A stretch of DNA of 64,000 nt from Phragmites australis (taxonomy: Eukaryota > Streptophyta > Magnoliopsida > Poales > Poaceae). The stretch is from the NCBI RefSeq assembly GCF_958298935.1, contig NC_084933.1, positions 9,965,001 to 10,029,000 on the forward strand, in the 5' to 3' direction. A model generated the notes under the pieces. That model saw only the letters and a list, made by a program, of their open reading frames with translations. It was not told the DNA's origin and did no database searches. Positions within the stretch are counted from its first letter, which is position 1. The number at the start of each line of letters is the position of its first letter. A program made the position numbers and the translations under genes. This document shows positions 35,431 through 47,644 of this stretch, piece by piece.

Positions 35431-35650
35431 ATGGCTGTGATTATGCCACGTAACCTTCTTCCCACATCCACCTCATGCCTAACCAGTAACCACTGTTCCG
35501 CGTTTCGTCGAACACCTGCTCCTGTGAGCCACCCTGGGCACGCTGCTCCGCAACACGCCACTCCCTTGGGCCACCGCCCGATGGAACGCCGCTATCCAGT
35601 GCATCCTCGACTCCGGCCACCCTGCGGAGGTAGTGTCCGCGTTCGCCGCC
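35431..35650 (+). pseudogene. out-of-frame N-terminal part of the PPR gene
   Basis: From the ATG at 35431 a frame starts MAVIMPRNLLPTSTSCLTSN and stays open to 35709. It suits an organelle-targeting leader (few acidic residues, Ser/Thr/Arg-rich). Around 35525 the PPR-like reading moves to the next frame (ATLGTLLRNTPLPWATAR), the frame of the main ORF. Either the allele carries an indel or the assembled sequence has an error. Confidence 0.6.
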
Positions 35651-37339
35651 ATGCTCCGCGCCGGCGCCCGCCCGGACGCCTTCACACTCCCGCTCCTCAA
35701 CCGCACTAAGGCGTCCCTCCCCGGCCTCGTTGGCGCCGTCCACTCCTTCGGCGTCAGGGCCGGCTTTGGCGGCAACATGTACTTCTGCAACACGCTGGTG
35801 GCGGCCTACGCGCGGCAGGGGATGTTGGCGTCCGCGCGGCAGGTGTTCGACGAAATGCGCGCGCGGGACGTCGTTTCTTGGACGTCGCTGGTGTCCGCGT
35901 ACGTAGGTGCCGGGGACACACGGGAGGTGTCCCTGTTGGTGTCGGGGATGAGGATAAATGGGTGTGAGCCGAGCGCGGTGACACTCGCTGTGGTGCTCCG
36001 GGCGTGCACCTCCGGGAGGGACGTCGCTGGAGGGAGGCAGGTACAGTGTCACGCGGTGAAGAGCGGGTTTGGTGGTGATGTGCTGGTTCTCAACTCGATG
36101 TTAACGCATTTGAGTAGGATGGCTTTCTTGGACGATGCTGTCAGGCTGTTTGAGCAGTGTCCGAGAAGAGATGCAGTTTCATGGAACATTATAATCACGG
36201 AGTATTCTTTAGAGGGGAATGCTTCTAAGGTTGTTGATATGTTTGGAAGGATGAAAAGAGTGGGAGTGAGTCCAAGCTGTGAGACATTGACTGTTGTTGT
36301 TGCTGCATTAGCCAAGTCCAGGTGTCTTCAGCTAGGCGAGAAGCTGCATTCCTTTGCAGTCAGGAGTGGGCTCATTGACACAATCTTGGTAGCATCCTTT
36401 TTGGGTTTTTATGCAAAATGTGGTGAATTAGCATCATCGGTCCAGTTGTTTGAGGAATTCAGAGACAAAAGCAGCTGCATATGGTCAGCCATGATCTGGG
36501 CATTTATTCACCATGGACAGTTCTTAGATGTAATCCATCTGTTTCGGAGAATGATGGAATCTTCGTTTGGTCCCAGTGCTGATGTGGTGCTAGGACTAGT
36601 TAGCAGTTACACTGAACTAGGTGCTTTACGGCTTGGTAAAGTAACCCATGGATACATCATAAGAAATAATCATGTATCCCTATCCGAGAGTAGTGCCTTG
36701 GCAACATCTCTTGTCAAGCTCTATGCTAGATGTGGTAAGATTCATTTGGCAGAAAGGTGGTTTAACATCATCCTTCTTAAAGATATTGTCTCATGGAGTT
36801 CAATGATCGAAGCATACTCGAGCCATGGGTATGTTAGGGAAGCTCTGGCATTGTTTCATCAGATGCTAGAGGAAGAAGTAAGGCCTAATGGAGTGACCTT
36901 CCTGAGCTTGCTGTCAGCATGTAGTCACACAGGTCTTGTTAGTGAAGCTCGTGAGTTGTTTGATTGCATGAAAAGAAAATTCAGCATCTCACCGGAACTA
37001 GGACACTATACTTGCATGGTGGATGTTCTTGGCCGATCAGGTAATCTAGAGGAAGCTTTACAAGTGATTAGTGACATGAAGGTTAAGCCGGATGGCAGAA
37101 TTTGGGGTGCTCTCCTTGCGTCATGCAGAACACACTCGAACTCTAAGCTGGCATATTTTGCAGCTCAGAAACTTATGGAGTTGGAACCAGATAATGTTGG
37201 GTACCATGTGGTGTTCAGCAATGTCCAAGCAGGTGGTGGTAGATGGAGTGAAGTGGAAGACACTAGAAGTTGCATGGTAGATATGGACATGCAGAAATCC
37301 CCAGCTTGGAGCTGCGTTGCTGATATTGGTAGCCCTTGA
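35651..37339 (+). CDS. PLS-type pentatricopeptide repeat protein, E subgroup
   Basis: The protein of 562 residues from this ATG is nearly all PPR repeats. Typical signs are RDVVSWTSLVSAYV, RDAVSWNIIITEYS, KDIVSWSSMIEAYSSHGYVR, ARQVFDEM, LVKLYARCGKI, GVTFLSLLSACSHTGLV and YTCMVDVLGRSGNLEEAL. After them comes the E motif (WGALLASCRTHSN, LMELEPDNVGYHVVFSN, GRWSEVEDTR) ending at a stop right after WSCVADIGSP, without a DYW domain. E-class PLS proteins usually act in mitochondria or plastids, recognising RNA for C-to-U editing together with partner DYW proteins. The same frame is open upstream to a TGA at 35525-35527 and encodes PWATARWNAAIQCILDSG, typical first-repeat sequence, so the true protein begins further upstream. 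The likely N-terminus (from ATG 35431) is in another frame, implying a one-base frameshift near 35525-35540. Intronless, as usual for the family. Confidence 0.88.
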   Translation: MLRAGARPDAFTLPLLNRTKASLPGLVGAVHSFGVRAGFGGNMYFCNTLVAAYARQGMLASARQVFDEMRARDVVSWTSLVSAYVGAGDTREVSLLVSGMRINGCEPSAVTLAVVLRACTSGRDVAGGRQVQCHAVKSGFGGDVLVLNSMLTHLSRMAFLDDAVRLFEQCPRRDAVSWNIIITEYSLEGNASKVVDMFGRMKRVGVSPSCETLTVVVAALAKSRCLQLGEKLHSFAVRSGLIDTILVASFLGFYAKCGELASSVQLFEEFRDKSSCIWSAMIWAFIHHGQFLDVIHLFRRMMESSFGPSADVVLGLVSSYTELGALRLGKVTHGYIIRNNHVSLSESSALATSLVKLYARCGKIHLAERWFNIILLKDIVSWSSMIEAYSSHGYVREALALFHQMLEEEVRPNGVTFLSLLSACSHTGLVSEARELFDCMKRKFSISPELGHYTCMVDVLGRSGNLEEALQVISDMKVKPDGRIWGALLASCRTHSNSKLAYFAAQKLMELEPDNVGYHVVFSNVQAGGGRWSEVEDTRSCMVDMDMQKSPAWSCVADIGSP

Positions 37340-38400
37340 TATGTACTTTTCAACACCATATCTATGTATTTCTGTGGAAAATTCATTTTTATTTGGCCAA
37401 AGGAGGACCAAACATTCTATCAAAATTGTTGTTATCTATGACTTGGTATGGAGGTGTGCTGTTAAACTGGCCAGGCACCAGACTGTAACAGAATAGCAGT
37501 TTCTTGAGGTCTTAATTACTTGGGAAGTGAGATACTGATGTACTGCATGATGATTAGTTTCGTCAATAGAAGAGATTAGATGTGTGATGATCAAAAGATT
37601 ATGGTGTCTTCACATTTTGTTGTACACCTTCTCAAAGGATTGGTAACTTCATGTTCGTCCATTTGTGTTGTATAATAAACTTCTGCTGTTCTTCAATATT
37701 AGTGGACTTCTATTATTGTAAGTGATACTTCTGTGTCCCAGTGGACATGTTTGGAAGGGCAGGACTAGCATGAGACAAGTAGGGACTTCCATTCTACAGA
37801 AAAGAAGGAAGCTCTCAACATTGCAGTGCCGAGTTCTATTAAAAATCATTTCTGTGCAACAGCCAATAATCGTTGACAAGGAAACATGAATCTTGTGATA
37901 ATTTGTCATAGTCATTCTGTGCCCTCCTTTATTTTTGCCCTGAGTTTGTTCAACATGTTGCGACTGACATAGCTTTTAACCTTTAGATTTGGTGTGTATT
38001 ATCTCACTCTACCAATTTTGTTGATTGTCAGCCCTAAAATGTATGGATTTGATGTCAAACTGTACAATCATAAACTCGTGAAAATTAAGGTTTAAAATTT
38101 TCAGTTGTATTCAATTGACACGATTTTATACACAAAAACTAAGATTGTTCACTTGTTTGGATACATTATTGAATTGAGGTTTATTAATTAACTGGCTGCA
38201 ATGAATTAATATCAGACTCATGTTTGCTGTGAAAACTCTATTTATGCTGAAAACAAATGACGTTATCTTCAGAGTTATTGTTTGTTTATTTGTGGAGTTA
38301 ATTGTAGTAGACTGCAGTGCCACCTTTTTTAAACATTCATTGCATAATTATAATTTAAATACTTATTGAAATGGTTATACTTTACAACTGAATGGTCCTT
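37340..38400 (+). other. 3' flank of the PPR gene
   Basis: AT-rich, with AATAAA at 37674-37679, a possible polyadenylation signal about 335 bases past the stop. Otherwise nothing coding. Confidence 0.45.
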
Positions 38401-39720
38401 CCTTTTTTTTTAGGAAACCCTGCTTTAATTTCAAAGTACATGTTATCTGAAAAAAATGAGTGTGCAAAAGGGTTACATGAGTATGAGTACACGGTAAAAA
38501 TAAAAAAAATATGTGCTCAGCCAAGAGCCAGAGCAAAGAGTACACACCAATCAGGTTTCTCTGTAAACAAACTGTGAGTGGTATGAATTCTTCAAAGTTT
38601 TTTTCCTTCGATTACAAGTATGACATACACATACACACAATACCATGTATGCACACCACACTTATACACTCATGAGTACATCTCCTATCACATACATATA
38701 AATGAATAATTGAAAGCATTCATGTGTGTAAACCTTGACTAACAGGATTTAAACTTTAGTGGATAAAGTCGTACCCTCGCGCCTTCATCACCACTTAAAA
38801 GGTTGTTTCGGCTCCTACTAGAGCAAGCATCATTCCGAGATATAGAGCTACAATTCTAGCATTCGGAAAATATGAGACTGCCACAAACAGATCATAGAAG
38901 ATGTCAGTCTGAAGCTGAACATAAAACACTTAAAATTGCTACCCATGAAAATCAATCTGTACTTCGTAGCATCTCTATCTGACGGCCAAAAGAGTGAATT
39001 CCACTTGCTACTGAGGAACGTATGATTGATGTGAATTTTCCGATATACATTTTCTCTATTTAACCATAATGCGTTGTTCTGAACTGATGCGGCCAAACAA
39101 CTATAACAGCTACGAATCGCGTTGAGTATGCTCTTTGTGATCGCTTCTGATTTTTTTTTGTTCAGAGAAATCTAAACGACCAATGACAGTGGCTGGAACG
39201 GAGAGGAAATCCTAATTCTGGGCATGTACGTGCGTTGGCATTTATCTGTGCTGCGCGCCACGAGACGACCTATGATACTCAGCTGCCTTCCTACGAATCT
39301 CTGCCTATGCGCTGCTTTCTCTCCTGTTCCTGTAAGCTCTCAACATGATAGCTGAGGCTTTAAACTCCCAATTTTGGAAGGTTTTAATAAAATTTGAGAA
39401 TTTCAACTATCAAGTTTGGGAGCCCGATGACCAGCTCGCCGGGAGCCCGACGAGGAGTGCTTAGCGCCAGTCCTTTTCTAGAACGTGCCATGCACATATT
39501 TCACTAAGAAGGAAAGTACAATATTACACCGAGACTACATTACTTATATGCCAATTTGGTCCAAGCGCCAAGTGGCAGCACACCAAGATGAAAGGCTACT
39601 ACTAGCAGTATAGAAAACGACCTACGACTAACTACGCGGACAAGACGAAAGGCTACTACTCGCCGTATACACTACGACCTATGTTCAATGATGCAGACAG
39701 CAAACCGATAGAATGCTCAG
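38401..39720. other. unclassified repeat-like intergenic sequence
   Basis: Begins with a T run (38402-38412) followed by AGGAAACCCTGCTTTAATTTC, like the 3' ends of plant non-LTR elements in reverse. A ~55-base block with GAAAGGCTACTACT and ACGACCTA is duplicated in tandem at about 39586 and 39641. No gene. Confidence 0.4.
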
Positions 39721-40195
39721 TGTTGGGGTTGGGGGTGACCCTGCAGCACTTGGCAGCCAGACGGGCACTTTGACGAAGTCCTGTTTGCTTCTGTGAGTAC
39801 ATGTCACGGACTTGGGGCTTACCGGTTGCCAAGTAGGCCAGCTGTCCCTCTCTCACTGCCGGGTGGGCCAGTTATTAGAGTAGGCTATTAAAAAAGGAAG
39901 CCAACAGACAGATCAGCGGGCATCGAAGAACATTGCAGAAGCAGTCATCTCCTTCGCCCGACTCTCGTCTTCCTCCTCCTGAACTCTCCTCCGATCCTCT
40001 ACTTCTCTGCTGCTCCACTAATCCCAATCCCTTGCTCTTGTATCAGTCTAGAGTGCTTCTTCTTCCATTTGTACTTCTCCCTCCCTCTATACGTACCAAT
40101 GTTGTGTAGTTGAACTCAGTTAGGCAATACAACTCTCATATGCTCGAGGAATTGGTGTTCTTGAGTGATTTGAGTGCTTGATTTGAGTAAGGATC
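39721..40195 (+). repeat. 5' LTR of a Copia element
   Basis: 475 bases from TGTTGGGGTTGGGGG to AAGGATCA, followed by a Met-tRNA primer site. The short LTR and the sequence style resemble grass Copia elements of moderate LTR length. No second LTR is seen in the window. Confidence 0.7.
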
Positions 40196-40203
40196 ATGAT
40201 ATT

Positions 40204-40215
40204 TGGTATCAGAGC
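40204..40215 (+). other. primer-binding site
   Basis: TGGTATCAGAGC, an exact complement of the initiator Met-tRNA 3' end, nine bases after the LTR. Confidence 0.85.
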
Positions 40216-40240
40216 CGTCGATCCCTGAAGTTGTGGAGCG

Positions 40241-40960
40241 ATGGCCATGAATTTTGCTGGAGGAAGCGTTCGAGGTGGAAGCGTGCGCCAAGTGTTCAGT
40301 GAAATGCTGGACTGGCGGGGAAGCTTCGCTGGAGCTGGGTTGCACATCTGCGTGAGCCACTTTCTCTACCCGATGACCGATAACATGCTTCATCAAGTCT
40401 ATGACGCCTACGGGGCGACGGAGGTGGAGGTGCTCACATCGGTGAGCGAGTGGCAGCTGGAGGCTCTCATCTAGTTCTAGACGAGTCTCAACGCCGAGTG
40501 AGCTCGGTGTGCCACCTACAGGCGCAACGTCTATGACGGTTGTTGCTCGTTGGATGTCCAGTTCGTGCATCCTATCGGCGACCACATTAGCTTGTCGGCG
40601 TTAATCACAGTGTCGGCGTCCACCCCTATGATGGTGTATGCTAGTATGTTGGTGTCCACCTCTGCATCAGCATCTGCTCCAGCATTGGCAACCGCTACTA
40701 CATCGGCATCCACTTCTGCTTCCATGTGCCATGCTGCTGCGTTCGCTATGGCATCCACCACGGCATCGGCATCCACCACTGCGCTAACATTGGTCACCAC
40801 CACTGCTCCTGCATCGTCAGCGACCTCGGCGGCAACACCCACCGTCCCAATGCCAATCATTGCGCCTCAGCCCACCACGGCCCTACAACCACCACTGGAG
40901 TTGCGATGCATCCATCGCCTGACTTGTCCACGTCGATGGGCGCTACTCCCGGCCTAAGAA
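40241..40960 (+). pseudogene. gag-like region with PTB-like RNA-recognition motif
   Basis: Just after the primer site an ATG frame (MAMNFAGGSVRGG) leads to LHICVSHFLYPMTDNMLHQV, YDAYGATEVEVL, EWQLEAL and, after a TAG stop at 40472-40474, RRNVYDGCCSLDVQF. This order and these motifs match an RRM of plant polypyrimidine tract-binding proteins (LHVTISHILYPVTVEVLHQV, FSPYG, GFQALIQ, GRNIYDGCCQLDIQF). It is followed by a long Ala/Ser/Thr-rich low-complexity stretch (about 40600-40860). An RRM would bind pyrimidine-rich RNA. Sequence further on (to about 41400) has no clear gag or pol match. At least two stops break it. Confidence 0.65.
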
Positions 40961-42068
40961 TGTCGAAGTTGAGGCCAAAGGACCTACACCCAGTGGAGGT
41001 CGTGGTCTTCAGAGGCAACCCCATCCACATTGCCGACGGCACCCCCACACAGGACCGTGTTGCCCTATGCGGACCAAGAGATCATCGCCAAGTTGGGTGC
41101 ACCATGCCACGACCCCAATGATGTACGCATGACCCTCACTATGCATCGGGCAACCTCGCCTACAAGGTGTTTGGCGGCAAATCTCAGCTACTCCAGGACA
41201 ACTTCGCCCGGGCACATGTCCACCTCTTCATCTTGCGCTGCCATGCTCCGGTCTTCCTATTGTGCATTGCAACTTAAGCTGCCTCCCCCGTGCCACGGTT
41301 CTAGGCCTCCACTCCCGAATCTGCAAGTGCCATGGCAGTCGCCTCCTGGTTACAAGCCTCCTTTCTAGCTGCGGCTTGCCAATCCGTCACCGCCGTCGCT
41401 GTGGGTCATCCTGGTGGCCTTTGCTGGTTGTTGCCGTTGTTGTTAGGGTTAGTATCCTTACCAAGCTAGCCTTTCTTTGTGTTCACCATCTGATCAGAAT
41501 TGAAGAGAAGATGTAAGATTGAGAAGAAAGAAAACCCAACTACGCTATAAGCTATAGAGATATTAAGGAATGTCGCTATTACCAGATGCTAAAGCATCCC
41601 ACAACGCACTCCAGCACTAAACAGAAAATTCAAATCACTCAAGACACACCACACAAAGGCATACTACTAACATTTCCTAAGAACAGGGAAAATCCTCCTA
41701 TGACTCGAGAAAACAAAACTGAAAGTAGCACGAAGGTAGATTTTCATGTCTTCAGGGTTCTGGTGGATGTTTCTTCCTTGTAGCGAGGGGTCTTCAACTT
41801 CATCATCGAAATCTACATACAGGGTAGAAGCATCAAGTGAGATCTTCAAGAGCATCCTTCTCAATTGGAGTAATCAAAATAGTTCAGCAACTAAAGTTTG
41901 AAAGGGGGAGCATTGAAAATTCATTTTACTCAATATATTAGAGTATGTGAGTAGAGAGAGAAATTGAGAGGTCAGAAAAGCATGTGGATGGATTTTTCAA
42001 AATAGGCTTTTAAAATATGACTTTATGCACGACCATTCTATCTAGGTTTGCATCCTACGATCGACACA
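40961..42068. other. element interior, unassigned
   Basis: Two truncated elements meet here: the plus-strand Copia from the left and a minus-strand gypsy-type element whose primer site is at 42069-42080. The junction is probably near 41450-41600. Short open frames only. Confidence 0.4.
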
Positions 42069-42080
42069 GCTCTGATACCA
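42069..42080 (-). other. primer-binding site of the gypsy-type element
   Basis: The minus strand reads TGGTATCAGAGC five bases after the LTR end at 42085. Confidence 0.8.
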
Positions 42081-42084
42081 CCTC

Positions 42085-44290
42085 TGTCATGCCTGGCTTT
42101 ATAAAGGAATAAAACCAGATATAAAATACATGTATAATAGGATCAAATTTTATATATGCAGTGATTTTATCAATGTATCACACACAGTGCCATTTAACTT
42201 AAATAAATAGAAAGGACCTTAAGGTCTTAAGCAAAACACACTAGCAAAAACACAATGAAGCTCCCATCTTCCATAGATAATCGACCAGGGGTCCACCAGC
42301 CTAGCAGTCTTCATTTCGTTTGAGAAGTAGTCTGGTTCTCCTTCATTGTCTCAGTAGTGTTTAATGTACATTTGTATAGAAATAGCAAGTGTGAGTATAT
42401 ATCGTACTTCGCAAGTGTGAAAAATAAATAACATGCAAGCTTAAATAAAGGAACATGGTATAACAGGTACAATTTGCATAAATCCTCAACTATGCTAATA
42501 TATGAGTTATAAAACCATCCTATTTAACTATGTGAATCACCATTAAACTTCCAACTTCTAGAAATATCACCACATGTTTTCCTAACCACCTAAAATCCGC
42601 ATCAGGTTCCCAAACCAATCGACTTGATATCCATCGCTTGTAACCAAGAACCATTCACTACTACTACCCATCACAAGTAACCAACCATCCAATTGCTACC
42701 AATCACAAGTAACAACCCGCCAACCAAACCAATATAATCATGTGAAGGGACCACGCCACTCTTAACCGTGAGCACATATGATATAATTTTACACTCTGCA
42801 GAGGTCGTCCAACTTTATTCATGAGTCGTGATTCCTGTATGCTCGTGCCATCATAACACTTACAAACTTTCAAGGTGTGCGGCTAGGTTTCACTACAAGG
42901 CCATTACAAAGCATCCTCCTAATAAGAATAGCCAGCTAAGGTTTCACCGACGTCAAAGTGGCATTGTACCACCCAGAAGCTCCCTCTTGCGTCTTGTAGC
43001 TCGAGAAAGAATCACTCTTTCCTTCCTACAACAGCATTGGCTTATACTATATTGAGGACCTGCTAATTTATTGGCCAGGCCATACCCATATAAGCCTTGT
43101 GGTTGAATTGTTAATCAGGGTTACCCGTTCCATGAACCGGTCCTTAGGATACCGAGCATACACTACCACCAACCATAGTGCCTCCACGCACCTGTGCATT
43201 CTCGTACCATCATCATCTAATCTTTTGCTCAACATCCCTATGTTCCAAGTTGCTACAACAGTTACTAGTATTCCCAACTCATAGTTGCATAGACCATTAG
43301 TCATGTTTAACCAACAACCCAATCATACCCTTGTGTAAAGCTAAGCATAAGCTACCCAACATAACTACTACTGACAACTAGGGACAAGGGATATATAGAA
43401 CAGTGTACTATAAGTAAATGGGATTTAGAATTAACAGCATGGATATTTGAAATAAAGAACACATTTGAAAAATTGAGATCAGAATGTTCAAGGACATTTG
43501 CCTCTTTCAACTTGCTGCTAAGACACTTCAAAGACTTGATCCTGGAGATTCTCGAACAGCTCCTCATCTACTCCCAAAACACACTAAAAAAGGTACTAAA
43601 CAATAGTATATGTCACTACGAACACGAGAGTATGAAAATCGTCTAAATTGAAGCTAGAATGAGAACGTTATGCTAAAAACAAGTTTATGGTTACATCTGA
43701 AAAAGAAAAGGACCTATTTTGAATAAAACAGAAAGGGCAGGGTCCTTTTGTAAAAATAGAGGGACCTTTTTGTAAATACCAAAATGTTTAGGGGCTTAAG
43801 TGCAAAATTACCAATTTTCTTGAATTAAAAATAAATATGCCTGACTAGGTAAAAGGGCTTGTTGACGTGGCTTGACACGTCGGCACATTGGCTGATGTGG
43901 CTACTAATGTGGCGTCCACATCAGCTCAGGGCGGTGAACCAGCGCATGGGAGGTGGTGGACCGAGCGGGCGGTGAGGTCCACTGGTCTACAGTAGATCAG
44001 ACCCATACCCGTTTGGGTAGATCCAATCGGGGCTGTTCATCGAAGATTAGACGGCTGAGGGCATGCGGGAAGCGGTCGGCTGACGATGTGGTGGCGGAAG
44101 GGGAAAACACGGCGGTGGACTCGCTGGCTCACGAGCAGAGCTCATCGCCGGTCACGGAGAGCGACAACGAGTGGTGAAAGACGAAGCCGAGGCTACGACG
44201 AACCTGTTTGAGGGGGATGGGAACTATATCGAGGCTCTCCCAAGCTTGTTCATGGTGCGCAGCATCGGAGAAGTCCGATGAGCGGTGAAG
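42085..44290 (-). repeat. 5' LTR fragment of a gypsy (Tekay/Del-like) element
   Basis: Adjacent to the primer site it starts (plus strand) TGTCATGCCTGG. It is long (>2.2 kb), non-coding, AT-rich at first and GC-richer toward 44200. The far end with TG is not identifiable: it runs into CACTA transposase sequence near 44290-44305, so one of the two is truncated there. Confidence 0.65.
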
Positions 44291-44299
44291 AGGTCCTTT

Positions 44300-47223
44300 T
44301 GGTGATTGAATCCCAAGTAGTTCGGCTCCCAGATCTCCTCTATTTGACCGTAGTATGTACCCCTCTGCATATCGTTGTTACATAAGCATCTATATGGACA
44401 CCACTGTTCTGTTATATACTCTTCTCATCTTGGGCGTGTAAAATGTGTATTCGTTTATATCGTACCTTTGATATGTCATAATCGTGTATATAGGGCCCGA
44501 TGCCAATTTTTTTATCAGAGCACTTGTAGGAGTATACAATTGTCTGATTCGATCTCGGAACCAAGTCATGAAAATTTGCATATGTTGCCTCGCAACCCAA
44601 GCTTCGATCTGCCCTGGGTTCTCTTCAAGTAGCATCAGCTTATGCTCATCGACATATGGGCACACTTCGCTCAATTGTTGCTGCACGAGAAATGAGCTTG
44701 GTCGTATGCCTTCTGATCAGGAGTTATTGGCATCTTCCCCAAGACCCCTACACCTGCGAGCCTCCCCTCATGACGAGACTTAGGCACGCTAATTGGGTTA
44801 TTTGGGTCAATGTAATTAATAGACTACTCCAATGACTCATCCGTCACGTAACCCTGTACGATGCATCCCTCAGAAAAGGCTCGATTCCTTACGTACGACT
44901 TGAGAACGCCCATATATCTCTCATATGGAAACATGTGATGCAGGAACATAGGGCCAAGGTAGTGTATCTCCTTCACAAGGTGAGCCGTGAGATGTACCAT
45001 GATATCGAAAAAGGATGGTGAGAAATACACCTCAAGAATATAGAGTCTCAAAGTGTCTTTTTTCTAGCTCCTCCAGCGAGTCTGGATCGAGCACCTTTTG
45101 TTCAATTGCATTGAAGAAAAAGCATAGGCTCAGGATAGCCTCACGAACCTTAATTAGCAGGATGTTCCTAATAGCTACCGCAAGCAGTGATGTCATCATC
45201 ACATGGCAATCATGGGACTTCATCAAGGCAAATTTCATTTTCAGCTCTTTCACCGAAACAAGTCTTGCGATGTTGGACGAGTAACTAGAGGGAATTTTCA
45301 CACTATGCAAGAACTCGCATAATTCTTTTTTCTCTTTCTTGGAGAAAGTGATAGCTGCCGGGGGTAGGTATTTTCCTTTGTCCGTATCATGTGTATGGAG
45401 CTCCAACCTTAAACCCATTTCTTCAAGGTCAGCTTGTGCGTTCTTATGATCCTTTTCTTTTTCCTTTGGAGCAATGTACCGATCAGACTCTCACAGATAT
45501 TCTTCTTTACATGCATGTTGTTAATAGAGTGGTGAACATCTAGTTTATCCCAATATTCTAGCTCGAATAATATTGATTTCTTGTTCCACATTCCTAACTG
45601 TCCATCATCCTTGGAGGATTGTTTTCGCTTGCCAAGGGCAACATTAATATTCTTAACCTGATTGTGGACATCTTCCCCGCTGAAATACCTCGGAGGTAAC
45701 GCTTTTTCCCTTGTGCCATCAAATTGCTTATCCATGTTTCGGTACGGGTGCTTCCTGGGAAGGAAACGTCAATGCCGCATGTACACTATTTTCTTTGAGT
45801 TGTTCAACCTCAAACTGCATGTGTCATCTAAGCAATGTGGGCAAGCTTCACCTTTTCTTTTGCTCTAACCTGACAAGTTATGAAGTGCTGCCAGATCATT
45901 GATGGTGATGAACTATATGGCATGCAAGGTAAAGTACTCTTGCTTATACTGATACCAAACCTTGACACATTTCGACCAGAGTTTCTTAAGATCATCGACT
46001 AAAGGCCTGAGGTGCACATCAATATCGTTGCCAGGTTGTTTCGGTCCTGATATCAAGATCGACAACATAATGTATTTGTTCTTGTTACAAAACTAGGGTG
46101 AAAGGTTGTAGATCGACAATACAACAGGCCAGGTACTATGTGAGGTACTCATATTACCGAATGGATTCATGCCATCTGTGCTCATAGCAAACCTAATATT
46201 TCTCAATTCTTCAGTGAACCAACCAAATGTGGAATCAACGATTCGCCACTGAGTGGAATCCGCTGGATGCCATATCATTGCGTCATTCTTACGACCCTAC
46301 TTATGCCAACACACCAATTGTGCCTCATTTCTGTTAGCAAATAGACGTTTCAGACAGGGAATTACAGGAAAATACCACACCACCTTCCTAGGACCACCTT
46401 TACTTTTCTTATCTCCATCCCCGTCACCACCGTCATTTCTATGCTTATATCGATGGGTTCCGCAAATGGTACATTGATCCAGCTCTGCATACTCTCCATG
46501 AAACAAGATACAATCCTTCTTACATGTATGTATTTTTTCTATTTCCTTATCTAAAAGATAAATTATCTTCTTCGCGTCGTAGACGCCCTCGGGCACCAAA
46601 TTCCCCTCCGATAGAATGTCCCTTCGCAGATCGAGCAATGCTTCGAAACTCTTATTTGTCCAACCATGGGTTGCCTTCAGCTGTAGAAGCTTTAGGTTCC
46701 CAAATATTCATGTTTACATCTCCTTACAGTTGGGATAAAGAGGCGTCTTGGAATCCCGCACAAAGTCTTGGAATCTAGCAAACTCACCATTGTTATACTC
46801 GTCGTGCTGCTCGACATCCCGCACCATCCGGTCCACATTCTCCACAAAATCCTCAAGATCATTATCATTGAAACCTAATATGTCGTCATCCCTGAGATCA
46901 TGATCCATTTCACCGGGTGTAAGTCCTTGATCCACACTGTCCGTATGGAGGGCCCGATCCAACTCTCCCTCGTTGAGGCTTTCCTCGCCATGTTTGCTCC
47001 AACAAGTATAATTCTCTTTAAATCTACGCATGACCAAGTGTGCATGGATATTGTCTGGTTTCAAAAAGTTCTTATCATTCCAGCAGTCGTGACATGGACA
47101 ATACATTCTCGTTTTACTATGATCTTTCATATCCGCCAAGGCAGCACTCATAAAATGCTTCACCCCGCTCAAGTACTCCGAACAAGTTCGGGTCTCAAGG
47201 TACATCCAACTTCTATCCGTCAT
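44300..47223 (-). pseudogene. CACTA transposase (tnp2 / transposase_21), broken
   Basis: On the minus strand the pieces come in the right order. 46714-47223 is the transposase-associated N-terminal domain (MTDRSWM, YCPCHDCWNDK, YTCWSKHGEE) with an acidic linker. 46297-46638 has LFHGEYAELDQCTICG and KVVWYFPVIPCLKRLF. 46093-46278 has MIWHPADSTQWR, RNIRFAMSTDGMNPFGNMST and VVLSIYNL. Then come 45409-45735 (RYFSGEDV, ILFELEYWDKLDVHHSINNM), 45032-45418 (LKMKFALMKSHDCHVMM), 44824-45051 (LVKEIHYLGPMF, FPYERYMGVLKSYVRNRA; DUF4218-like), and 44390-44686 continuing to about 44305 with DMQRGTYYGQIEEIWE. The enzyme cuts and pastes CACTA ends. Multiple frameshifts and stops make it inactive. Confidence 0.92.
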
Positions 47224-47576
47224 CTACAATTAATGTAAAACATTCATTCTTCATTAACAATTACCATAATTTTGTGGTTAAGCATGCGATTAAAAATTTC
47301 AGACAAATACACTACATTTATGGCATCTCGCGGTAGATCGGGCAAACCTAATATCAAATCTAACATAAATACAATTCACTTGTACTAAGATTTTGGATCA
47401 AGATACAAAATAACCGATTACAACTCAAAGCACAACAAATCTACTAAATTGGGATTAGAGGAGGAGGAAAGGATGAGAAAAGGGGAGATACAAACCTTGA
47501 AAGACCTAGCACCAATTCAAACTACAAATCAACAAGATATTAGAAAATCTCTACCGGAGCTGTTGAGAATCGCCAG

Positions 47577-47622
47577 CACTGTGCGGGCAGAACTGTTAAG
47601 TAACTGTTCGCCCGCACAGTGC
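47577..47622. other. perfect short hairpin in CACTA 5' region
   Basis: GCACTGTGCGGGC (47576-47588) is exactly complementary to GCCCGCACAGTGC (47610-47622), with a ~21-base loop; pairing continues outward with one bulge (CCAG/CTGG). It lies just outside the subterminal repeat region. Confidence 0.8.
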
Positions 47623-47644
47623 CTGGCCAGGTGTTAAAAGCCAT

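Noticed and set aside
35441..36052. 203-codon minus ORF antisense to the PPR gene
   Set aside because: Shadow frame of a GC-rich coding region.
40204..40215. Met-tRNA gene
   Set aside because: Only the 3' complement used as a primer site is present, without a cloverleaf.
40531..40860. Minus-strand Ala/Val/Asp-rich ORF
   Set aside because: Shadow of the Ala/Ser/Thr low-complexity plus-strand stretch.
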